Shown here piece after piece: positions 1 through 4,878 of a DNA stretch of 14,718 nt. The number at the start of each line of letters is the position of its first letter. Position 1 is the first letter of the stretch. The notes beneath the pieces are model-generated. The model searched no databases and was not told the origin of the DNA. It worked only from the letters and a program-made list of their open reading frames with translations. The DNA is taken from NCBI GenBank assembly GCA_003489145.1, contig DNJI01000111.1, forward strand, positions 1 to 14,718, in the 5' to 3' direction. This stretch comes from Gammaproteobacteria bacterium (lineage in GTDB: Bacteria; Pseudomonadota; Gammaproteobacteria; PS1; Pseudothioglobaceae). Position numbers and translations under genes: made by a program.

Positions 1-387
1 CTGGTGGCAGGCGCTATATTGGCGATTACTTTATTGCTTCAAGCATTGGGTAGTAATACTAATTATTTTTATTCACCGACTGAAGTAGTAGAAGGCAAGG
101 CCCCAATTGGCAAGAGTTTTCGCTTGGGTGGTTTGGTCGCCAAAGATAGTGTGAAGCGTAAAGATATGACGGTGAATTTCGATGTGACGGATAATAAAAA
201 TAAATTTAACATCGAATATACCGGCATCTTGCCAGATTTATTCAGAGAAGGGCAGGGCATCATCACCACTGGTTCTTTAATTAATGGCACGTTTGTAGCG
301 ACTGAAGTACTTGCCAAGCATGACGAAAACTACATGCCGCCAGAGGTGGCTGATGCTTTAGAAAAGGCCAAAGAATCTAAAAAATAA
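1..387 (+). CDS. ccmE: Cytochrome c maturation protein CcmE (haem chaperone), 5' end cut by window
   Basis: CcmE is a periplasmic haem chaperone anchored in the inner membrane. It receives haem from the CcmABCD complex, binds it covalently through a histidine and passes it to the CcmF/H ligase. The frame is open from base 1, inside the N-terminal membrane helix (AGAILAITLLLQAL). I therefore treat it as 5'-partial, missing roughly a dozen residues, rather than starting at the GTG at 4-6. The family-defining block LAKHDENYMPPEV is intact: the haem-binding His codon is at 319-321 and the conserved Tyr lies four residues later. The beta-barrel (OB-fold) motif LPDLFREGQG also matches the family. 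The C-terminus is short and Lys-rich. ccmG follows 2 bp after the stop, so the two are surely co-transcribed. In the usual ccm order ccmF would come next, and it does not. Identification is secure. Confidence 0.95.
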   Translation: MVAGAILAITLLLQALGSNTNYFYSPTEVVEGKAPIGKSFRLGGLVAKDSVKRKDMTVNFDVTDNKNKFNIEYTGILPDLFREGQGIITTGSLINGTFVATEVLAKHDENYMPPEVADALEKAKESKK

Positions 388-389
388 TT

Positions 390-950
390 ATGAGTAAATT
401 CTTACCGCTGGCTTTATTTATTGTATTAGCTTGGTTTTTATTAGAAGGCTTAGGGAAAGATCCTAAAAAATTACCCTCACCACTCATTGGCAAGGCTTTT
501 CCAAATCTAGAAGTTGAAGATTTTTATACGGGAGAAAAATTTTTTACCAAAGACAGATTAAAAGACAAATTTTCGTTAGTGAATGTTTGGGCATCTTGGT
601 GTGCTACTTGCCATGTAGAGCATAGAATGCTGATCAAAATTGCTAAAACAAATACAGTGCAAATGGTAGGTGTCAACTATAAAGATACAAAAAAAATGAG
701 TAGCTGTGTTGAGATAGATCGAGATCAAACCAATTTTGGTGATTGTTTTTTAAGTATGCGTGGCAATCCATTTGATCTTGTTATCTTTGATGAACAAGGG
801 AAGTTAGGCTTAGAAATGGGCGTATATAGAGTTCCTGAAACTTTTTTGGTTAACGATAAAGGGGTGATTGTATTTAAACACCTTGGCGAAGTAACACAAA
901 AACTATGGGATGAAGAAATGTTACCTTTAATTAACCCACTAAAAAAATAA
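390..950 (+). CDS. ccmG: CcmG/DsbE, thiol:disulfide interchange protein for cytochrome c maturation
   Basis: This is a membrane-tethered periplasmic thioredoxin-like protein of 186 residues. The family keeps the CXXCH thiols of apocytochrome c reduced so that haem can be attached. Residues about 4-20 form an N-terminal membrane anchor (FLPLALFIVLAWFLLEG). The thioredoxin fold follows, with active site WCATC (Cys71, Cys74). The cis-proline loop GVYRVPETFLV (Pro149, Glu150) is the CcmG hallmark. Length matches the family. The protein has two extra cysteines, Cys106 and Cys119, in a segment (about 102-124) that looks longer than in the CcmG proteins I recall; they could form a second disulfide. 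It starts at an ATG 2 bp after ccmE with no clear Shine-Dalgarno, so translation may be coupled. ccmH does not follow. The family assignment is secure; the role of the extra cysteines is open. Confidence 0.93.
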   Translation: MSKFLPLALFIVLAWFLLEGLGKDPKKLPSPLIGKAFPNLEVEDFYTGEKFFTKDRLKDKFSLVNVWASWCATCHVEHRMLIKIAKTNTVQMVGVNYKDTKKMSSCVEIDRDQTNFGDCFLSMRGNPFDLVIFDEQGKLGLEMGVYRVPETFLVNDKGVIVFKHLGEVTQKLWDEEMLPLINPLKK

Positions 951-996
951 GGTATTGGTAAAAGATAAAGAATACTGTGTTTTTTACTAAAAGCTA

Positions 997-1024
997 TTGA
1001 CAGAGGGGGGTTTTGATGGATAAT
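997..1024 (+). promoter_or_regulatory. Strong sigma70-type promoter for the HU gene
   Basis: A perfect -35 box TTGACA (997-1002) and a near-perfect -10 box GATAAT (1019-1024) are separated by 16 bp. The expected transcription start is near 1031, giving a leader of about 70 nt before the HU start. The spacer contains a run of six G, unusual in this AT-rich sequence. This is the best promoter in the window and fits the abundance of HU. Confidence 0.72.
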
Positions 1025-1099
1025 TCGTTGAAAGCTTTTTAGTTAGAGCTTAGACTTTTTTTAACAGAGAATGATATTTACTACACAGGAGAATAAAAG

Positions 1100-1375
1100 A
1101 TGAACAAATCAGATTTAGTATCAGCAATTGCAGAAGCTTCAGGTTTAACTAAGGCAGACGCAGCTCGTGCATTAGACGCAACAACAGGTGCAATCACTGG
1201 CGCATTAGCAGGTGGTGACAACGTGGCAATTACAGGCTTTGGTAGCTTCTTAGTGAGAGATCGTGCAGCACGTACAGGTCGTAACCCACAAACAGGTGCA
1301 GCGATTCAAATTAAAGCATCTAAAGTGCCAGCATTTAAAGCGGGTAAATTACTTAAAGAATCAGTCAATAAATAA
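1100..1375 (+). CDS. hupB: DNA-binding protein HU (HupB-like)
   Basis: HU is a small histone-like protein that binds and bends DNA without sequence specificity, shaping the nucleoid and helping replication, repair and recombination. At 91 residues it has the standard HU length. The N-terminal helices (NKSDLVSAIAEASGLTKADA) dimerise. The DNA-grasping beta-arm carries the signature GRNPQTGAAIQIKAS, with the DNA-intercalating Pro at position 63 as in E. coli HU. The ATG has a strong Shine-Dalgarno AGGAGA at 1087-1092. HU followed by ppiD, here separated by two tRNAs and a small gene, matches the hupB-ppiD order of other gammaproteobacteria, so the symbol hupB is chosen over hupA. lon, which precedes hupB in E. 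coli, is not upstream here. The HU family is certain; the hupA/hupB distinction is by context. Confidence 0.96.
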   Translation: MNKSDLVSAIAEASGLTKADAARALDATTGAITGALAGGDNVAITGFGSFLVRDRAARTGRNPQTGAAIQIKASKVPAFKAGKLLKESVNK

Positions 1376-1385
1376 TTTACTTGAG

Positions 1386-1391
1386 TATAAT
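1386..1391 (+). promoter_or_regulatory. Candidate -10 box for the tRNA-Val/tRNA-Asp transcript
   Basis: A perfect TATAAT lies 10 bp after the HU stop and is followed by a GC-rich stretch (GTGCCCGG). That discriminator is typical of stable-RNA promoters under stringent control. The predicted start is near 1398, about 33 nt before tRNA-Val. No good -35 box is visible at the right distance: AGTCAA-like bases at 1363-1368 overlap the HU 3' end. The tRNAs may also be read from the HU promoter. Confidence 0.45.
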
Positions 1392-1399
1392 GTGCCCGG

Positions 1400-1430
1400 T
1401 GCTTAGATAGGTATTAGGCATAGTTTTTTT
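1400..1430 (+). terminator. Weak hairpin plus T7 run between HU and tRNA-Val
   Basis: Bases 1400-1406 can pair with 1414-1420 (seven pairs including two G-U, loop of seven). TAG and seven T (1424-1430) follow, ending exactly at the tRNA 5' end. It could be a leaky terminator that lowers HU read-through, or simply the 5' leader removed by RNase P. The stem is GC-poor, so confidence is low. Confidence 0.3.
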
Positions 1431-1506
1431 GGGCGATTAGCTCAGTTGGGAGAGCATCGCCCTTACAAGGCGAGGGTCACTGGTTCAAGTCCAGTATCGC
1501 CCACCA
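1431..1506 (+). tRNA. tRNA-Val (anticodon UAC)
   Basis: This is a complete cloverleaf of 76 nt with CCA encoded. The acceptor stem GGGCGAT pairs with ATCGCCC, the D stem is GCTC/GAGC, and the anticodon stem is TCGCC/GGCGA. The anticodon loop CTTACAA has TAC at 1464-1466. The T arm is ACTGG-TTCAAGT-CCAGT. It closely resembles E. coli tRNA-Val(UAC). It would read GUA and, with the usual wobble-base modification, GUG and GUU. It sits 12 bp before tRNA-Asp and is certainly co-transcribed with it. Confidence 0.97.
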
Positions 1507-1518
1507 AAAAAACATTTC

Positions 1519-1595
<77 letters not shown>

Positions 1596-1620
1596 TATTA
1601 TTTGCAAATATTGCAAAACT

Positions 1621-1650
1621 AAAAAGGTAGCCAATTGGCTACCTTTTTTT
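1621..1650 (+). terminator. Intrinsic terminator after the tRNA pair
   Basis: GGTAGCC (1626-1632) and GGCTACC (1637-1643) form a perfect stem around AATT. An A5 run precedes it and a T7 run (1644-1650) follows. The A/T flanks make it work in both directions in principle, but the only clear client is the HU/tRNA transcript. Confidence 0.92.
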
Positions 1651-1788
1651 ATCTTCTGAAAAACACAAGGAACAAAAACAAAAAACGTCCATTAACAAGA
1701 CCTTCTAAATTTCCAACTTCAAGTTTAAACATATATGATGTGTCTTTAATTCTGTTAGTATGAAATTTTAAACAAATGGAAAAAATCT

Positions 1789-1980
1789 ATGGCAACGTAC
1801 AAATGTAGCAAATGTGGCATGGCAGTTAATGCAACTTGTGCCAAATGTGACGCCCCTTTAGTGAATGACATGCTTACACTAGATGACGGGACCGAAGTCC
1901 AAGTTTCAAAATGTCCCAATGGACATGGAAAGATAAAGTCACCGTTATGTTGTGGACAAGATATGACTTGCACTATTTAA
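1789..1980 (+). CDS. Small cysteine-rich metal-binding protein with desulforedoxin-like ends
   Basis: I cannot name this 63-residue cytoplasmic protein. It has eight Cys and one His spaced like metal ligands: C6-x2-C9, C17-x2-C20, C42-x3-H46, C54-C55 and C61. The start (YKCSKCG) and the end (LCCGQDM) together resemble the desulforedoxin / desulfoferrodoxin N-domain pattern, in which a CxxC pair and an adjacent Cys-Cys pair hold one iron. Between them sits an insert with CxxC and CxxxH that could bind zinc as a separate ribbon. Inference: one Fe(Cys)4 site plus one Zn site, or two zinc ribbons. No signal peptide is visible. It has its own ATG with a weak GGA Shine-Dalgarno at 1778-1780. It stands alone between the tRNA terminator and ppiD. 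Base use and length suggest a real gene; the function is unknown. Confidence 0.78.
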   Translation: MATYKCSKCGMAVNATCAKCDAPLVNDMLTLDDGTEVQVSKCPNGHGKIKSPLCCGQDMTCTI

Positions 1981-1998
1981 TTTCTATAGTAATTTATC

Positions 1999-2018
1999 GT
2001 AAATTCGTCTGAATTTAC
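1999..2018. repeat. Perfect 8-bp inverted repeat after the small Cys-rich gene
   Basis: GTAAATTC (1999-2006) and GAATTTAC (2011-2018) pair perfectly around GTCT. The stem is too AT-rich and the following TTAATCTCTG too poor in T to be a convincing terminator. It may be a weak 3' end for the small gene or a protein-binding palindrome upstream of the ppiD promoter. Confidence 0.4.
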
Positions 2019-2079
2019 TTAATCTCTGTTTGTTTATATTCATAATAAAAAGCCATACAAAAATGTAGGGATTTTCGTT

Positions 2080-2085
2080 TATAAT
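2080..2085 (+). promoter_or_regulatory. Candidate -10 box for ppiD
   Basis: A perfect TATAAT ends 60 bp before the ppiD start. Transcription would begin near 2092 and give a leader of about 54 nt that contains the hairpin at 2106-2134. No recognisable -35 box lies 16-18 bp upstream (ACAAAA at 2057-2062), so the call is tentative in such AT-rich DNA. Confidence 0.38.
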
Positions 2086-2105
2086 TCTTGTTTTTTATCA
2101 GCTAA

Positions 2106-2134
2106 ATGGTTTTAGTGCGAAAGCAAAATACCAT
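2106..2134 (+). promoter_or_regulatory. 5' UTR hairpin with GAAA tetraloop before ppiD
   Basis: ATGGT (2106-2110) pairs with ACCAT (2130-2134), TTT with AAA, and TGC with GCA, closed by a GAAA tetraloop (2119-2122). Small bulges are AG at 2114-2115 and T at 2129. The hairpin ends 11 nt before the ppiD ATG, where a ribosome site should be, and no Shine-Dalgarno is visible there. It may influence ppiD translation or mRNA stability; this is inference. Confidence 0.35.
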
Positions 2135-2145
2135 CTAAAAATATT

Positions 2146-3990
2146 ATGATGTTGAATTCAATCAAAGAGAAGTCTAAAGGCATATTTACCTATGTGATTG
2201 TCGGCTTAATCTCACTTACTTTTATTATCACCGCTCTTTATGGTGTTGACTTTAACAGCTCGGGAGAAACGGTTGCTACCATTAACAGCGAAGAAATCTC
2301 AAAAAAGGAGTTTTTGTCAGAGTTCAATCCAAAGAAAAGACAGCTTCAGCAAGAGTTAGCTGAAAAATACACGACTGAGTTTGACAGCATACTTAAACAA
2401 TCTACACTTGAATCAATGATTAATAGACGTCTTTTAGATCAGCTTGCTAAGGATATGGGCCATGCAACGACGGGCGAAGAATTGCAAGCGTTAATTCAGT
2501 CTAATGGTGTTTTTAAAGTGGATGGACAATTTTCACTAGAAAGATATAAGAAGTTGCTGGCGCTTAATGGTTACAGCGATGTAGTGTATGAGACAACCAA
2601 ATTGGCAGAACTAACGCAAGGTCAAATTAAATACAATTTATTAGATTCTGCTTTTGTAACGCCTTTTGCATTAAAGAATTTACAAGAACTCAACGATCAG
2701 CAGCGTGAGTTTAATTACATTCAGTTAAATGCGAATAATTATTCAGACAAAGTAAAGGTAGCCGCTGAGAGTGTGAAAGATTTTTATGATAATCAAAAAG
2801 AGTCTTTTTCTGAACCTCAGAAGCTTAAGGTAAATTTTGTTGAATTATCACTCAGTCAAATCGCTAAAGATATTCAAGTTAACGATGACGAGCTATTTAA
2901 TTTTTACGAAGATGAAAAAGAGCGCTTTACCACTGAAGAAGAGCGGCAAGCTCAGCACATCTTAGTAGAGTCTAAGCAGCAAGCTGAGCAGATCGTTACT
3001 CAATTAAACTCAGGTGCTGATTTTGCTAAATTAGCGGCAACACATTCTCAAGACACAGGCTCAAAAGATGCTGGTGGTGATCTTGGGTTCTTTACTTTAG
3101 GTGTCATGATGCCTGAATTTGAAGCTAAAGTATTTAGCATGAAGGTGGGCGAAGTAGGTGCGCCGGTGAAAACAGAGTTTGGTTATCATGTCATTAAACT
3201 CAACGCAATTCAAGTGGGTGATATCAAGCCATTTGAATCTGTACGTGATGATTTAACTAAACTTTACAAACAAACAAAAGCACAAAAATCACTTTACGAT
3301 TTAACCGAGCAACTAACCAATTTGGCTTATGAGGCTGGTTTAGAAGAGGTGGCAGATCAAATGAATCTCAAATTAAATACATCTGAATTCTTCACTCAAA
3401 ACAACACTCAGCATGAGCAGAAGTTTATTGATGCAGCCTTTAGCGATGTAGTGTTTAACAAAGGCGAAAACTCTGAACCGATTGAACTGTCTGGCGATAG
3501 GGTGTTGGTGCTTAGGGTTAAAGACAAATTAGCACAACGACAAAAATCATTTAATGAGGTTAAAGGTGAAATTAATACCCACCTAACCACGCTATTGGCA
3601 AAAACTTTTATCGATAATATTGCTCAGAAAATTTCAGAGTCATTAATAAAGGGCGACACTGAAGCTGTGCAAGTATTAATGGATAAAAACCAGCTGAAGT
3701 GGAACAAAGTTGGCTGGATTAAGCGTGATTCTAGCAAAGCAGACGTCATGATTGTTAATAAAGTATTTGCCTTGACTAAGCCAAGCAATAGCACGACATA
3801 CAGTGCGCAGAGTTTAAACAAGCGTGAGTCTGTTGTGATTGCATTGTCAAAAGTTAAGACTTCTAATAAAGCACCGAGTAATGCATTAGCACGTACTTTG
3901 TTAAATTTTGAATCAGATGAAACTTTTAAGGGTATTTTGACAACGTTAAGGAAAAATGCAGATCTAGAAATTTTTACTGAGCGTTTATAA
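2146..3990 (+). CDS. ppiD: PpiD, membrane-anchored periplasmic folding chaperone (SurA/parvulin type)
   Basis: PpiD is anchored in the inner membrane, sits near the Sec translocon and helps newly exported proteins fold. At 614 residues it is close to E. coli PpiD (623). Residues 1-12 are short and basic, 13-33 form the single membrane helix (TYVIVGLISLTFIITALYG), and the rest is periplasmic. A SurA_N-like helical region (about 40-230) precedes one parvulin domain (about 268-355), which runs from QAQHILV to FGYHVIKL and includes GGDLGFF. The C-terminal part is a helical chaperone domain. The Met-Met start is like that of E. coli PpiD; the first ATG (2146) is taken, with no visible Shine-Dalgarno. 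Its position after HU and the tRNAs is the conserved hupB-ppiD neighbourhood. Known PpiD parvulin domains have little or no isomerase activity, so it is best seen as a chaperone. Confidence 0.93.
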   Translation: MMLNSIKEKSKGIFTYVIVGLISLTFIITALYGVDFNSSGETVATINSEEISKKEFLSEFNPKKRQLQQELAEKYTTEFDSILKQSTLESMINRRLLDQLAKDMGHATTGEELQALIQSNGVFKVDGQFSLERYKKLLALNGYSDVVYETTKLAELTQGQIKYNLLDSAFVTPFALKNLQELNDQQREFNYIQLNANNYSDKVKVAAESVKDFYDNQKESFSEPQKLKVNFVELSLSQIAKDIQVNDDELFNFYEDEKERFTTEEERQAQHILVESKQQAEQIVTQLNSGADFAKLAATHSQDTGSKDAGGDLGFFTLGVMMPEFEAKVFSMKVGEVGAPVKTEFGYHVIKLNAIQVGDIKPFESVRDDLTKLYKQTKAQKSLYDLTEQLTNLAYEAGLEEVADQMNLKLNTSEFFTQNNTQHEQKFIDAAFSDVVFNKGENSEPIELSGDRVLVLRVKDKLAQRQKSFNEVKGEINTHLTTLLAKTFIDNIAQKISESLIKGDTEAVQVLMDKNQLKWNKVGWIKRDSSKADVMIVNKVFALTKPSNSTTYSAQSLNKRESVVIALSKVKTSNKAPSNALARTLLNFESDETFKGILTTLRKNADLEIFTERL

Positions 3991-4010
3991 ATTTAGTCAA
4001 GCTTAGAATA

Positions 4011-4046
4011 AAAAAAAGACCTGCAAATTTAGCAGGTCTTTTTTTT
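4011..4046. terminator. Bidirectional terminator between ppiD and fabI
   Basis: GACCTGC (4018-4024) pairs with GCAGGTC (4032-4038) around a seven-base loop. An A7 run precedes the stem and a T8 run follows it. The A run becomes a U run on the minus strand, so the element can end both ppiD and the convergent fabI transcript, whose stop codon lies 17 bp away. Confidence 0.93.
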
Positions 4047-4062
4047 GGATAAGTTTTGCTGA

Positions 4063-4848
4063 TTATAAATCAGGGCCCTTATCATAGAAGTTGTAACCAG
4101 AATCAATGTAAGTAACTTCACCCGTAATACCCGACGCTAAGTCTGAACACAAGAAGGCTGCAGCATTACCTACTTCTTCTGTGGTGACGTTGCGTTTCAA
4201 CGCAGATGAATCTGCAGCATAATCTAATAATTTACCAAAATCTTTAATACCACTGGCCGCTAAGGTTTTGATTGGCCCAGCGGACACAGCATTAACGCGA
4301 ATACCTTTTTCAGGACCCATGGCAGCCGCCATATAGCGAACGTTAGCCTCAAGTGAAGCCTTGGCAACACCCATAACATTGTAGTTAGGGATTGCGCGAA
4401 TAGCACCTAGGTAACTCACGGTTAGTAGGGCGCCATTATCATTTAGCATTGAGCTTGCACTTTTGGCTAAAGCGGTAAAGCTATAAGAGCTGATGTCGTG
4501 TGCAGTGGCAAAGTTTTCACGTGTAGTGGCTTCAACATAATTACCATCCAATGCCTCACGCGGTGCGAAAGCAACAGAATGGACTAAGATATCAAAGTTA
4601 TCCCAATGTTTTTTAAGTTCTGCAAAGGCATTGTCGATACTCTCGTCAGTACCAACATCACAAGGAATAACAATGTTAGAATTACAAACAACCGCACATT
4701 TATCAACGCGTTTTTTTAATTTATCATTTTGGTAAGTGAGTGCGATTTCACAGCCTTGTTTGGCCATTGATTCAGCAATACCCCATGCAATAGATCGATT
4801 AGATGCAACACCAACAATTAGTGCTCTTTTTCCTGTTAAAAAACCCAT
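4063..4848 (-). CDS. fabI: Enoyl-[acyl-carrier-protein] reductase (NADH), FabI
   Basis: FabI performs the last reduction of each fatty acid elongation cycle, turning trans-2-enoyl-ACP into acyl-ACP with NADH in the cytosol. It is a short-chain dehydrogenase of 261 residues. The cofactor-binding segment GVASNRSIAWGIA lies near the N-terminus. The catalytic residues Tyr146, Tyr156 and Lys163 (SYLGAIRAIPNYNVMGVAK) align in number with E. coli FabI. SAGPIKTLAASGIKDF is the substrate-loop signature. The frame stays open 48 bp upstream to another ATG, but the start at 4848 (MGFLTGKRALI) is chosen because it matches the family N-terminus and has a strong Shine-Dalgarno AAGGAG at 4853-4858. The gene is convergent with ppiD and divergent from the solute-binding lipoprotein only 30 bp away, so its promoter must lie inside that neighbour's 5' coding region. 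Confidence 0.97.
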   Translation of the reverse strand: MGFLTGKRALIVGVASNRSIAWGIAESMAKQGCEIALTYQNDKLKKRVDKCAVVCNSNIVIPCDVGTDESIDNAFAELKKHWDNFDILVHSVAFAPREALDGNYVEATTRENFATAHDISSYSFTALAKSASSMLNDNGALLTVSYLGAIRAIPNYNVMGVAKASLEANVRYMAAAMGPEKGIRVNAVSAGPIKTLAASGIKDFGKLLDYAADSSALKRNVTTEEVGNAAAFLCSDLASGITGEVTYIDSGYNFYDKGPDL

Positions 4849-4865
4849 AAGACTCCTTAAGTATT

Positions 4866-4871
4866 TATAAT
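4866..4871 (+). promoter_or_regulatory. Candidate -10 box for the lipoprotein-lspA-thiO-recJ operon
   Basis: A perfect TATAAT lies seven bases before the ATG at 4879. Transcription would begin at or next to the A of that ATG, implying a leaderless or nearly leaderless mRNA, which fits the lack of a Shine-Dalgarno. No good -35 is visible (it would fall in the fabI start region), so this is tentative. Confidence 0.3.
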
Positions 4872-4878
4872 TGATACG

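Noticed and set aside
951..1099. Terminator after ccmG
   Set aside because: Runs of T and small palindromes such as AAAGCTTT are present, but no stem of useful strength followed by a T tract.
1600..1618. Tandem TTGCAAA-like repeat after tRNA-Asp as an attachment-site remnant
   Set aside because: It is a short AT-rich duplication that does not repeat the tRNA 3' end, and no integrase or phage gene is nearby.
1734..1739. TATGAT as a promoter for the small Cys-rich gene, with TTCCAA 17 bp upstream
   Set aside because: The -35 matches only three of six bases; in DNA this rich in A and T such pairs are expected by chance. The gene must have a promoter in 1651-1788, but I cannot pick it.
1755..1973. 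72-codon frame on the minus strand opposite the small Cys-rich gene
   Set aside because: No family resemblance or ribosome site; the plus-strand frame has regularly spaced metal-ligand pairs and is clearly the coding one.
4567..4575. Ala at FabI position 93 as a triclosan-resistance change
   Set aside because: Gly93 substitutions affect triclosan in E. coli, but Ala at this place occurs naturally in other FabI proteins, including sensitive ones, so it says nothing by itself.
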